From Oscillospiraceae bacterium (GTDB taxonomy: Bacteria; Bacillota; Clostridia; Oscillospirales; Acutalibacteraceae), in the NCBI GenBank assembly GCA_031262985.1, contig JAISGQ010000041.1:1-35214 (forward strand): a DNA stretch of 35,214 bases, read 5' to 3'. The position numbers were made by a program, and so were the translations under genes. The notes under the pieces are model-generated. The model searched no databases. It was not told the DNA's origin and worked only from the letters and a program-made list of their open reading frames with translations. Shown in pieces: positions 7,080 through 15,357 of this stretch (positions are counted from its first letter, which is position 1; each line of letters opens with the position of its first letter).

Positions 7080-7890
7080 AAAAGAAATAGCGGAGCTGTC
7101 CGAAAACATACGAAAAATTATAGACGGGCAGAAGATTGACCTTCGCGATAACCGCGAGGGCAAGTTCTCCATGCTGAAAAACGACATCCACACTCTGGCT
7201 AACAGGCTGACCGAGCAGGCGGACAACTCCGAGCGGGAGAAGGAGGCACTGCGGCAGACCTTGGCGGACATCTCGCACCAAATCAAAACTCCGCTGACCT
7301 CCATCTCGATTATGGTGGACTTGCTCGCCGACGCGCCTTTTGATAAGCAGGCGGAGTTTATCGCAAATATCAAAACTGTCCTGTCGCGAACGGAATGGCT
7401 CGTCTCCTCCCTGCTCAAGTTGGCGAAGCTGGAGTCCGGCTCGGTGGTGTTTTCGCGCAACAAAACCACCGTTGAGGAGCTGTCCGAACTCGCGCTCAAG
7501 CCGCTCCAAATACTACTCGATTTGAAGAATCAGGAGGTAGAGATTAACGGCGGCACGGCTTTTATCTGCGATACGCGCTGGACAAGCGAGGCTCTGACCA
7601 ACATCATCAAAAACGCGTCGGAGTACTCACCCGTCGGCGGCAGAATAATTATCGGCTCGGGGGAGAATCCTATCTGCAAATGGCTGTCTGTCACCGATTC
7701 GGGCAAGGGACTTCAAAAGGAAGAAATTGCCACGCTCTTTCGCCGCTTCGAGGGCTCACGCAGCGAATACGGCATAGGAATCGGACTGCCGCTCTCACTC
7801 GCCATTATGCGGCGGCAAAACGGCGACATCGAGGTGGAGAGTACTCCAGAAGGCGCGAAGTTTACCTTAAAATTTTATTTTAATTCTTAA
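7066..7890 (+). CDS. Cytoplasmic sensor histidine kinase (no membrane segment)
   Basis: A 274 aa kinase. It has a helical N-terminal ~60 residues with RKIIDGQKIDLRDNREGK, as in soluble clostridial kinases. The H-box is DISHQIKTPLTS (H71), the N-box NIIKNASEYSP (N183), and the ATP-lid glycines are DSGKG (211-215) and GIGIGLPLS (236-244). It has no signal sequence, TM segment or periplasmic sensor domain. I start it at ATG 7066 with GGAG 5 bases upstream; a GTG at 7024 would extend it without a better site. It presumably phosphorylates the regulator at 4007. Input likely comes through the ABC permease, as in BceS-type systems (family knowledge), or the coupled DUF2809 protein (inference). Confidence 0.88.
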   Translation: MILSEKEIAELSENIRKIIDGQKIDLRDNREGKFSMLKNDIHTLANRLTEQADNSEREKEALRQTLADISHQIKTPLTSISIMVDLLADAPFDKQAEFIANIKTVLSRTEWLVSSLLKLAKLESGSVVFSRNKTTVEELSELALKPLQILLDLKNQEVEINGGTAFICDTRWTSEALTNIIKNASEYSPVGGRIIIGSGENPICKWLSVTDSGKGLQKEEIATLFRRFEGSRSEYGIGIGLPLSLAIMRRQNGDIEVESTPEGAKFTLKFYFNS

Positions 7891-7901
7891 TTACGCATTA
7901 A
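7887..7901 (-). repeat. 15 bp inverted repeat, right arm
   Basis: TTAATTACGCATTAA over the kinase stop codon is the exact reverse complement of 4656-4670. Confidence 0.6.
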
Positions 7902-7929
7902 GCATTAAAAAACGCATTCTTACAAAATT

Positions 7930-7973
7930 GTCACTCAAGCAGTCACCGCAAAGTCACTTTCACTTGCTACACT
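7930..7973 (+). promoter_or_regulatory. Promoter with triple GTCAC operator for the ABC operon
   Basis: Three GTCAC units start at 7930, 7942 and 7953, spaced 12 and 11 bases, so all lie on one DNA face. A -10 candidate TACACT follows at 7968-7973. The -35 position (about 7945-7950) has no TTGACA and is covered by the second repeat, as expected for an activator-dependent promoter. The array is repeated at 11030-11073 before the second permease. OmpR-family regulators bind such direct repeats; assignment to the regulator at 4007 is inference. Confidence 0.6.
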
Positions 7974-8008
7974 GTTGTCAACCTAATTAACCAAAGGAGA
8001 AAAAATAT

Positions 8009-8689
8009 ATGAACATTCTGCAAGTGGAAAATCTATCGAAAATCTACGGAAAAGAGGGAACGCAGGTCAAGGCTCTTGACGGCGTGTCCTTCAGCGTCAA
8101 GAAGGGAGAATTTGTCGCGGTAGTAGGCGCGTCAGGCTCGGGAAAATCGACGCTTCTGCACCTGCTCGGCGGCGTTGACCGCCCGACAAGCGGCAAGGTT
8201 TATGTTGACAGCAAGGATATCTACTCCATGGACGAATCGAAGCTCGCCATCTTCCGCCGCCGCAATGTGGGGCTGATTTATCAGTTCTACAACCTCATCC
8301 CCACACTCACGGTGGAGGAGAATATCATGCTCCCCCGCCTCCTCGACGGACGTGAGGCGGACAAGGACAAGCTGCGTGCAATACTCGAAACTATCGGTCT
8401 TACCGACCGCCGGAATCACCTCCCCGGTCAGCTTTCGGGAGGACAGCAACAGCGCGTATCCGTCGGGCGTGCCTTAATCAACGACCCCGCGATTATTCTG
8501 GCGGACGAACCTACAGGCAACCTCGACTCGAAGGCGAGCAGGGAGGTAATGGAGCTTCTCAAAGCCGCGAACAAGAGGTATAACCAAACTCTCCTCGTAA
8601 TTACTCACGATGAGAAAATCGCTCTGCAAGCCGACCGAATTATAACAATCAGCGACGGCAGGATTATCAGCGACGCGGAGGTGAGATAA
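8009..8689 (+). CDS. ABC transporter ATP-binding protein (MacB/BceA type)
   Basis: A 226 aa ATPase with Walker [10 protein letters not shown] (40-48), Q-loop at YQFYN (91-95), signature LSGGQQQRV (142-150), Walker [10 protein letters not shown] (162-170), D-loop NLDS and switch H200. The length and LSGGQQQRV are typical of the lipoprotein/antimicrobial-peptide class that partners FtsX-type permeases. The ATG at 8009 has AAAGGAG 8 bases upstream. Its stop is directly followed by the ATG of the permease at 8690, so the pair is coupled. The role is to energise export or target protection at the cell envelope. A second copy of its 5' end and last codons is present at 11110 with the middle missing, so this is the only intact ATPase for two permeases. 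Confidence 0.93.
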   Translation: MNILQVENLSKIYGKEGTQVKALDGVSFSVKKGEFVAVVGASGSGKSTLLHLLGGVDRPTSGKVYVDSKDIYSMDESKLAIFRRRNVGLIYQFYNLIPTLTVEENIMLPRLLDGREADKDKLRAILETIGLTDRRNHLPGQLSGGQQQRVSVGRALINDPAIILADEPTGNLDSKASREVMELLKAANKRYNQTLLVITHDEKIALQADRIITISDGRIISDAEVR

Positions 8690-10909
8690 ATGAAGCTCAC
8701 CGCAAAGCTCGCGCTGTCGCAGCTTAAAGCCAACCGCAGACGCACTGTCCTCACACTGCTCGGTATCGTTCTGTCGGTATCCATGATTACCGCTGTGTTC
8801 GGGTTCGTGGCAAGTGCGAGAAACGCCATATTTGATACTATTCTCAAAGGCGGAGATTATCACGTCGCCTATGAAGGGCTTACTCCTGAGCAGGCGGACA
8901 TACTTGCCGCCGACACCGAATTTGAGAGCAGCTACACAAAAGAGGCATATGACGGCGAACACGTCGCTCTCTACTGCCGTCTGGCACAGCCCTCCGACGA
9001 CGTGTGGAAACAGATGGCCGATATAGCAGGTAAGTACAATATAGGGCCATTCACCTCTCACACAAACACAGAGCTGCTCATGCTCGAGGGTTATGCTCCG
9101 GATGAGTACAGCATGATACTCTTTTCGATAGGAACGGTGCTGTTTCTCGTCATAATGTTTGCCTCCATTATCGTTATCTCCAACGCATTCCGTGTCAGTG
9201 CGGGAGAACGCACCAAGCAGTTCGGTATTCTCAAAAGCGTAGGCGCGACATCTCGGCAAATCCGCTCAAGCGTTGTGTACGAGGGATTGCTCCTCTCGGT
9301 TATCGGGATTCCCGCCGGTATCGCTGTCGGATTTTTGGTAGAGGCGGCGGGCTGTGCGTTAGCGGAGTATTTTTTCACTGCGCTCAACGCCATTAACAAT
9401 AACGGGATTCATTTGAAATTCACCGCCCCGTGGTGGGTGATAGCTATAGCGGCTACGCTGGCGTTTGTGACGATCTTCCTCTCGGCGTATCTCCCCGCGC
9501 GGAAAGCCTCAAAAATCCCCGCTATCGAAGCCATTCGCGGCAAGGGAGAAATAAAGCTCAAGGCTAAGAAGGTCCTTGCCGCCAAGCTTATCCGAAATTT
9601 ATTCGGCATGGAGGGCGAGCTTGCCGCGAAGAGCATGAAGCGCAGCAGCCGAAGCTACAGAGCCACGGTAGTCGCTCTCGCCTCAAGCGTTGTGCTGTTT
9701 TTGGTAGGCGTGTCGTTCGGCGACTCAATCATGACAAGCATGGATATGCTGTATCCCGGTATAGAAGCAACGGCGATAGCAAGCGTTTCGTCCTACCGTG
9801 TAGTAGATACTTCAACATACGATATAGAGGTATCCGGCAAAAAACAAGACATACCGCCTGTTCCCACCTCCGCCGAGAAGGCTCGGGAGGCAACCGAAAA
9901 ATTGGCGGAATATGACAAAAATGCTGACATCAGGATGATTGGAATGAACAGCGGAGAGGTAATGCAAACTGCTGACCGCGCCATCCTTAACTCCGAGGGA
10001 GAGCAGATTGATCCTTGGATTCAGAAGGAAGCTCCCGTGAAGGTTACGTATATTCTGCTCGACGATGTGTTCTACGCAAAAATGTGCAGGCAGGCGAACG
10101 CGCCGTTAGGCTCGAATCTGCTCGTAACTCAGCTCATGACGAGAGTGGACGGCAAACAAACTATAATCTCTCCTTTCCGCGAAAACATAACGGAAATTGA
10201 CGTGATTTCACGTGATTTTGACGGCAACTCAGTCGGCAGTGAAACAATTCCAATAGGTGGATATGTAAAAGCTTTGGAGTCCGAGCTTTTGTGGATTACA
10301 GGCAATTCGCCTGCGATTTACATTATCACGCCTGACAGGGGGATGAACTCCCTTCAGTGGCTCGTAAATATTGAGGACTCGGCGGGCTTTGCCAAATATG
10401 CGAAGGATGTGCTGAGAGATACAGTCCCGTTGCCCGCGACAGGCAATCTCAGCTACTCGTCTGATGATATAAGAGCCTCAATCGCCGCTCAGCAGGGGCT
10501 TGTAAACCTCGTAATGGTGATGATTTACGGGTTTATCGCCATGCTTACACTCATAGGGCTTACTAACGTAATAAGCACTATTTCTACAAATATACGCTTC
10601 CGTCGCCGCGAGTTCGCAATGCTTGTCAGCATGGGAATGACGGCGAGGGGCATAAAGCGCATGATTAACTACGAGAGCCTTCTGTGCGGTATAAATTCAC
10701 TGCTTTTCGGTCTCATACCCGGGCTGCTTCTCTCCTACTTCATGTATGCTCAGACGACCGACCTCGCCAACTACCCCTACGAATTTCCATTTGTACCCGT
10801 GATAGCGTGTGCGCTGGGGGTTTTTACTGTTACCTTCATTACGATGAGGTTCTCCGCCTCAAGAGTGCGGAGTGAAAACATTATCGAAGCTATCGGCGGA
10901 AATGAGTAG
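8690..10909 (+). CDS. FtsX-like ABC transporter permease
   Basis: A 739 aa permease with two FtsX domains. TM1 is about 20-40, followed by a ~100 aa loop. TM2-TM4 (about 142-166, 199-222, 248-268) carry the first FtsX core (SAGERTKQFGILKSVGAT), with TM5 about 325-345. A ~260 aa extracytoplasmic domain follows, then a C-terminal FtsX core with three TM segments (FRRREFAMLVSMGMT). Family members partner MacB/BceA ATPases to remove or sense peptides and lipid II-binding agents. No spacing separates it from the ATPase at 8009. Compared with the paralogue at 11218, it retains ~77 residues between TM1 and TM2. Confidence 0.9.
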   Translation: MKLTAKLALSQLKANRRRTVLTLLGIVLSVSMITAVFGFVASARNAIFDTILKGGDYHVAYEGLTPEQADILAADTEFESSYTKEAYDGEHVALYCRLAQPSDDVWKQMADIAGKYNIGPFTSHTNTELLMLEGYAPDEYSMILFSIGTVLFLVIMFASIIVISNAFRVSAGERTKQFGILKSVGATSRQIRSSVVYEGLLLSVIGIPAGIAVGFLVEAAGCALAEYFFTALNAINNNGIHLKFTAPWWVIAIAATLAFVTIFLSAYLPARKASKIPAIEAIRGKGEIKLKAKKVLAAKLIRNLFGMEGELAAKSMKRSSRSYRATVVALASSVVLFLVGVSFGDSIMTSMDMLYPGIEATAIASVSSYRVVDTSTYDIEVSGKKQDIPPVPTSAEKAREATEKLAEYDKNADIRMIGMNSGEVMQTADRAILNSEGEQIDPWIQKEAPVKVTYILLDDVFYAKMCRQANAPLGSNLLVTQLMTRVDGKQTIISPFRENITEIDVISRDFDGNSVGSETIPIGGYVKALESELLWITGNSPAIYIITPDRGMNSLQWLVNIEDSAGFAKYAKDVLRDTVPLPATGNLSYSSDDIRASIAAQQGLVNLVMVMIYGFIAMLTLIGLTNVISTISTNIRFRRREFAMLVSMGMTARGIKRMINYESLLCGINSLLFGLIPGLLLSYFMYAQTTDLANYPYEFPFVPVIACALGVFTVTFITMRFSASRVRSENIIEAIGGNE

Positions 10910-10912
10910 TAT

Positions 10913-10999
10913 TATAGTTAATTAACTCAGAAAACATAAAGCCTCTCCGAGCGAAAAGCTTTGATTTGTGCGGTTTTCGCCTGTGGAGGCTTGATTGTT
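10913..10999 (+). repeat. Palindromic mini-element family A, copy 4 (diverged, right end missing)
   Basis: TATAGTTAATTAACT and the internal GATTTGTGCGGTTTTCGCC...GGAGGCTTGATTGTT match copy 1. The central stem has mutated (CCGAGCGAAAA opposite TTTTCGCCTGTGG) and the right terminal repeat is lost. It starts 4 bases after the permease stop and ends just before the duplicated promoter, so it marks the duplication boundary. Confidence 0.75.
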
Positions 11000-11029
11000 A
11001 AAGCAATAATTGCACATTCTTACTAAATT

Positions 11030-11073
11030 GTCACTCAGGCAGTCACCGCAAAGTCACTTTCACTTGCTACACT
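11030..11073 (+). promoter_or_regulatory. Second copy of the triple-GTCAC promoter
   Basis: GTCAC at 11030, 11042 and 11053, then TACACT at 11068-11073. The ~60 bp from ATTCTTAC to CACTGTT differs from the copy at 7930 at only a few positions, and all three GTCAC units and their spacing are unchanged. It should drive the second permease and the gene at 13251. Confidence 0.6.
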
Positions 11074-11109
11074 GTTTTCAATCTAATCAAGCAAGAGGGG
11101 AAAAGCCAT

Positions 11110-11217
11110 ATGAACACTTCGCAAGTGGAAGGTCTATCGAAAATATACCAAAAAGAGGGAACGCAGGTCAAGGCTCTCGGCGGCGTCTCCTTCTGTGTCA
11201 ATGCGGAGGTGAGATAA
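11110..11217 (+). pseudogene. In-frame internal-deletion remnant of the ABC ATPase (35 codons)
   Basis: An open frame of 35 codons starts like the ATPase at 8009 (MNTSQVEGLSKIY, then [15 protein letters not shown]) and jumps after codon 31-32 to the last four codons of that ATPase (AEVR-stop). About 190 codons, including Walker A, signature and Walker B, are gone, yet the frame is open. The upstream GAGGGGAAAAGCC is a usable ribosome binding site, and the stop is immediately followed by the GTG of the next permease, exactly as in the intact pair. It cannot bind ATP. Its translation may serve only to couple initiation of the permease. Confidence 0.85.
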
Positions 11218-13209
11218 GTGAAGCTCACACAAAAATTGGCGTACAGCCAAATAAAAGCAAACCGCGGGCGTTCGTTTTGGACGCTTGCAGGAATTGCGCT
11301 GTCAACGGTTATGATAACCGCCGTATTTGGTTTTGCGGCAAGCGGTGATGTTATGGTTAAAGAATTGATTGGCAGCAACGATTTTTACTTAAACTCCTAC
11401 AGAACAACACTCTTTGGCATAAGCGCGGTTTTTATCTCCATAATCGTAATTACCTCCGTTATTGTTGTGTCAAACGCCTTTCGCGTCAGCGCAGGAGAAC
11501 GCACTGCACAGTTCGGCATTTTGAAAAGCGTCGGCGCGACAAAAAAGCAAATAGCAAAAACCATCATGTATGAAGGATTGTATCTGTGTATAATCGGTAT
11601 TCCCGTAGGAATTGGCTTGGGATTGCTCGTTAATCTTTCGGGTATTCAAATCGCAAACCATTTTCTGGCTCGGATAAACGAAGCAGAAATCGAATTAAAT
11701 TTCGTTTTTGCTTGGCAGGCAATCTTGCTTTCAATCATTGTTTCATCCGTTATGGTTTGCTTGTCGGCATGGCTTCCTGCCCGTAAAGCGGCGAACATCT
11801 CCGCTATTGACGCTATTCGCAAAACAGACGAAGTGAAAATCAAGGCGAAACAAGTCCGCTCAAATTGGCTTGTCGGCAAGCTGTTCGGGATTGAAGGCGA
11901 GCTTGCCTCCAAATCATTAAAGCGAAGCGGCAGAAATTTTCGCGCAACAGTAATTTCTCTTACCATAAGTATAATGCTGTTTATCACCGTAGGCGCGTTC
12001 GGAACGCAAATAAATACAATGGCGGACTTATTTTGGATAGGTATAGACGCAAATGTGGGGGTTGCCTTTAACTCCCCGATACAAATAACGCGCGAAGATG
12101 AAAGCAATGAAATAACGGATTGGCAAACCGATACAATCGAAAGCAGTTTGGCAAATGATATAACAGAAAAACTGCGGGAGTATCCCAATACAGAAATATT
12201 CGGAGCGGGCAGCGATGATTTCGGCGGCTTCACAATGTATTATACGGTTTTGCCAAAAGAAATGCTGACTGCTAAAATGCAGGAAGCTCATGCTCCTCCC
12301 CCCGAATACGCCGCGGACATAAAGGCATATAGCTTAAGCGTTCGGCTTGTCTCCGTGGATGCGGAAAATTACGCCCTATTATGTAAGAAAGCGGGAGTTC
12401 CTGTAGGCTCTAATCTTCTCGTCAATCAATATACATGGTATCAAGACAGCGGACGGACAGTTTTTGCTCCGTATGTGTTCGAGGAGCAGACATTGCGGCT
12501 TACGAACCAATTGGACAACAGGGAGTTTGATTTGCCCTTGCACGGCGAAATCAGTGAGCAGGATATACCAAGTGAGGTTATATTTGCCGCTTCGGGAGAT
12601 GTTTCGGTGATTGTACCGAATATGCCGGTTGCATATTATTGCTGGTTCGCGTCTACGGATGATAAAGACGGATTCGCGAAGTATGCAAGTGAAGTTATGA
12701 ATGAATATCTCCCACAGGTAAAAAAAGTCAAAGATGTCGGCGAAGTCGAAGCTACCGTAGAAATAATGGACTTAGAGGCAGATACCTCATCTATGCGAAC
12801 AACAGCAGATATGGTTATGGTTTTCATCTACGGTTTTGTAGGATTGCTCACGCTGATTGGCTTGACAAATGTAATCAGCACAATATCCATGAACGTGCGT
12901 ACACGCTCGCGTGAGTTTGCGGTTTTGCGAAGTGTAGGCATGACGAGCGGCGGATTAAAGCGAATGCTAAGCCTTGAAAGCATACTGTGTTCCGTAAAAT
13001 CACTTGTCATCGGAGTGCCTCTTGGGATTATCGGTGCGTATATCAGCTATACCTCCTTGGATTTGCCCGCGGAGTTTGGCTTTGCTCTTCCGTGGCTTCC
13101 TATTTTGGAGTGTGTGATTGGCGTTTTAGCTGTAACATGGGTCACTATGCGTTTTTCGGCGAATCAAATACGACACGGAAATGTGATCGAAGCAATTCAC
13201 CAAAACTAA
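11218..13209 (+). CDS. FtsX-like ABC transporter permease, shortened paralogue
   Basis: A 663 aa paralogue of the permease at 8690, with the same order: TM1 about 20-40, TM2 about 63-86, first FtsX core (SAGERTAQFGILKSVGAT), large extracytoplasmic domain about 270-545, and C-terminal FtsX core (RSREFAVLRSVGMT). The loop between TM1 and TM2 is ~22 residues instead of ~101, which accounts for the whole length difference. The GTG start directly follows the ATPase remnant stop, with GGAGGTGA 5 bases upstream. With no ATPase of its own, it must borrow the one at 8009 if functional. It is less GC-rich than the first permease, arguing against a recent simple duplication. Confidence 0.88.
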   Translation: MKLTQKLAYSQIKANRGRSFWTLAGIALSTVMITAVFGFAASGDVMVKELIGSNDFYLNSYRTTLFGISAVFISIIVITSVIVVSNAFRVSAGERTAQFGILKSVGATKKQIAKTIMYEGLYLCIIGIPVGIGLGLLVNLSGIQIANHFLARINEAEIELNFVFAWQAILLSIIVSSVMVCLSAWLPARKAANISAIDAIRKTDEVKIKAKQVRSNWLVGKLFGIEGELASKSLKRSGRNFRATVISLTISIMLFITVGAFGTQINTMADLFWIGIDANVGVAFNSPIQITREDESNEITDWQTDTIESSLANDITEKLREYPNTEIFGAGSDDFGGFTMYYTVLPKEMLTAKMQEAHAPPPEYAADIKAYSLSVRLVSVDAENYALLCKKAGVPVGSNLLVNQYTWYQDSGRTVFAPYVFEEQTLRLTNQLDNREFDLPLHGEISEQDIPSEVIFAASGDVSVIVPNMPVAYYCWFASTDDKDGFAKYASEVMNEYLPQVKKVKDVGEVEATVEIMDLEADTSSMRTTADMVMVFIYGFVGLLTLIGLTNVISTISMNVRTRSREFAVLRSVGMTSGGLKRMLSLESILCSVKSLVIGVPLGIIGAYISYTSLDLPAEFGFALPWLPILECVIGVLAVTWVTMRFSANQIRHGNVIEAIHQN

Positions 13210-13250
13210 TCAGGTTCTCGAAGCAATAATAGTTGCAGAAAGGAAATAGA

Positions 13251-14231
13251 ATGGAACAGCTGACAAAAAAACAGATAAAACGCAGGATTTCAATAAGCCT
13301 TTTGGCGATATTACTCATTGGTCTGTTGGCAGCTGCCGCAGTGTACGGCGTTGTAACAGCAAGAAACCTGTCGATTTCTTCTGATGTGAGAAAAACGCAC
13401 AAAGCAATCGAAGACAAAGTGAACGGCTATATCCTGATTCCGTTCAGCGAGCCCGCAGGGGCGGAATTTTCCGAGGAAGACTTTATCGAATTCAATCAAA
13501 ATATAGATGAAATTTACGAGTGTGCGATTGACCTGTATAAGCAGACGGTGGATAATTATAACGGTATTCTGATTGACGCATACAATTTTGAAACAGACGG
13601 AGTTGACCCAACTTTATGTGAACAATTCGGACAGGACTGGGTTATTATAAACACAAATTATCTTGACTTCAATCCTGTCTACGCCCCCGATGGAACCATT
13701 ATCACAAGAGAACAGCTTGTAACCCAAGAAAACATCTTTAATGTAATTGTTCCTATCAGCAAAAAAGATAAAGTGGCTGAGATTGTGGATTTCCGCGTGG
13801 CAGGATATGGAGAAGGCGGTCTTGACTTGGGGTTGACCGAAGATTTGGTCAATGTGGTTTTTTATGATGACAGTAAAAGCCGGATTCAAGCCTATAATCC
13901 TCTGGTTGCCGGAAACGAAGGGATTATTGAAAGTCCTGTTCTCGAAATTTGGAACGAGCAGTATTTTGGAATGCAAACCGGCAACGCACTCGCACGAGGA
14001 TATTTCATAAATGCCGAAACGCGCGGAGATGAACTACGGTCTGTTATTGAACTATGCGGTCTGTCGAATGAAATAAATCAAACTCCGACTGTATCGGATA
14101 CATTTGAAGAGCGGATATCAAGCATCAATACGTTTATCTTCTTGTACGGCTCAATCGGTTTGGTGCTGCTTGTTGGTGCTGTCATTGTAGCTATAATAAT
14201 TCGTAAAATAGTCATGTTAAGAGCAGTATAA
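13251..14231 (+). CDS. Hypothetical membrane-anchored protein with N- and C-terminal TM segments
   Basis: A 326 aa protein with a basic N-terminus, TM about 14-36, a ~255 aa acidic extracytoplasmic region and a C-terminal TM about 296-318 followed by a short basic tail. I start it at ATG 13251, with GAAAGGA 6 bases upstream; a TTG 6 codons earlier lies inside that site. The topology recalls single-domain extracytoplasmic subunits and bacteriocin-associated integral membrane proteins that travel with FtsX permeases, but I see no diagnostic motif. It is 41 bases after the second permease and before a terminator, so it is the last gene of that transcription unit and may be an accessory subunit. 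Confidence 0.65.
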   Translation: MEQLTKKQIKRRISISLLAILLIGLLAAAAVYGVVTARNLSISSDVRKTHKAIEDKVNGYILIPFSEPAGAEFSEEDFIEFNQNIDEIYECAIDLYKQTVDNYNGILIDAYNFETDGVDPTLCEQFGQDWVIINTNYLDFNPVYAPDGTIITREQLVTQENIFNVIVPISKKDKVAEIVDFRVAGYGEGGLDLGLTEDLVNVVFYDDSKSRIQAYNPLVAGNEGIIESPVLEIWNEQYFGMQTGNALARGYFINAETRGDELRSVIELCGLSNEINQTPTVSDTFEERISSINTFIFLYGSIGLVLLVGAVIVAIIIRKIVMLRAV

Positions 14232-14235
14232 CAAG

Positions 14236-14275
14236 AGTGCCGCGCCTCTTTTTCGGGAGGTGCGGCACTTTTCTT
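14236..14275 (+). terminator. Intrinsic terminator of the ABC/permease unit
   Basis: Arms 14236-14248 and 14257-14269 form a 13 bp stem (AGTGCCGCGCCTC / GAGGTGCGGCACT, one G-U) with an 8 nt loop, followed by TTTCTTCT. It begins 4 bases after the stop at 14231. Confidence 0.85.
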
Positions 14276-14294
14276 CTACTGCATTTATTATGTA

Positions 14295-14323
14295 TTGATA
14301 TTAGGGCGAAAACGTGATAATAT
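14295..14323 (+). promoter_or_regulatory. Sigma-A-type promoter of the PfkB kinase gene
   Basis: TTGATA at 14295-14300, a 17 bp spacer, and TAATAT at 14318-14323. Transcription would begin near 14330, about 30 bases before the chosen ATG, which rules out the upstream TTG start at 14295. Confidence 0.7.
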
Positions 14324-14360
14324 TACACTGTACTTACAGCAGAGAGGTGGGTTTCGCAGT

Positions 14361-15278
14361 ATGAAAATCATGACATTCGGGGAAATTGTGTGGGATGTGC
14401 CTGCCCGTGAAGGCGATGCAACCTTAGGCGGTGCACCGCTCAATTTCAGCGCGCATCTCGCAAAATTAGGCGCAGCGGTTCATCTTATCTCAGCAGTAGG
14501 CGAAGACGAGTTGGGCGAAAAGGCGTTACAAGCCGCAAAAAATCACGGCATTGGCTGTGATTTTATCAGGGAGAATGGCTTTCCTACCGGCGTAGTCGAG
14601 GTCAGCGGAGACGAAGGAAACCCTCAATACTACATAGTCCCGAATGCGGCTTACGATTATATAGAAGTTCCCGACAACCTTCCGCAGGATTTGAGCGAAT
14701 ACTCCTTCTACTTCGGCACGTTGGCACAGCGCAGTTCGGTATCGCGGAATACTCTTTCAAGCCTCCTGTCGTCTAACAGCTTCAAAAAAATCTTCTGTGA
14801 TATTAACATTCGTAAGAACTCCTATGACGAAGGCTCTCTGAAACTCTGCCTACAGCACGCAAATATACTCAAAATCAGCCGAGCGGAGATTGGTGTTTTC
14901 CCCGACTTGAAATTAACTGCTTCTGCGGTAGATAAGCGCAGTGCAAACGAAAATGACTACATGGATTTTTGCCAAGAAATCTGCTCGAAATATCATGGAG
15001 TAGAGATAATCATCATCACTCTCGACAAGGACGGCTCAATGCTTTATGACAGAAAACAGGGCGCAATGATTGAGTCCGAAAAGCCGCAGGTTGACAGCAT
15101 AGTTGACACAGTAGGTGCGGGAGATTCGTTTGGTGCGTGCTTTTTCTACAACTACTTAGGCGGAAAGCCGCTTAAGAAGTGCATTGACAGGGCAACTCTT
15201 TTAAGCAGCTATGTCATAACTCAGCGCGGTGCTGTATGTGATTATCCCGATGAACTCAAGGAGAAAATAGTAGATTAA
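14361..15278 (+). CDS. PfkB-family carbohydrate kinase (fructokinase-like)
   Basis: A 305 aa ribokinase-superfamily sugar kinase. The N-terminal signature GGAPLNFSAHLAKLG (about 23-37) is typical of fructokinases. The C-terminal anion-hole/catalytic motif DTVGAGDSFGACF contains the catalytic Asp. The predicted reaction is ATP-dependent phosphorylation of a hexose, most likely fructose; the substrate is not provable here. ATG 14361 has GAGGTGG about 10 bases upstream. It is monocistronic: a terminator and its own promoter precede it and a hairpin follows it. Confidence 0.85.
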   Translation: MKIMTFGEIVWDVPAREGDATLGGAPLNFSAHLAKLGAAVHLISAVGEDELGEKALQAAKNHGIGCDFIRENGFPTGVVEVSGDEGNPQYYIVPNAAYDYIEVPDNLPQDLSEYSFYFGTLAQRSSVSRNTLSSLLSSNSFKKIFCDINIRKNSYDEGSLKLCLQHANILKISRAEIGVFPDLKLTASAVDKRSANENDYMDFCQEICSKYHGVEIIIITLDKDGSMLYDRKQGAMIESEKPQVDSIVDTVGAGDSFGACFFYNYLGGKPLKKCIDRATLLSSYVITQRGAVCDYPDELKEKIVD

Positions 15279-15306
15279 CACACAAAATAGTATCTATATA
15301 AGCCCA

Positions 15307-15339
15307 AGTGCCGCGCCTCCCGAAAAGAGGTGCGGCACT
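15307..15339. terminator. Bidirectional hairpin between convergent pfkB-like and pheA genes
   Basis: Arms AGTGCCGCGCCTC (15307-15319) and GAGGTGCGGCACT (15327-15339) with a 7 nt loop. Read on the minus strand, it is nearly the same sequence as the terminator at 14236, including the TTTTCGG loop, so the same hairpin is used in inverted orientation on both sides of the kinase gene. No good T-tract follows on either strand. Confidence 0.65.
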
Positions 15340-15357
15340 CGTCTTATATCACTATCA

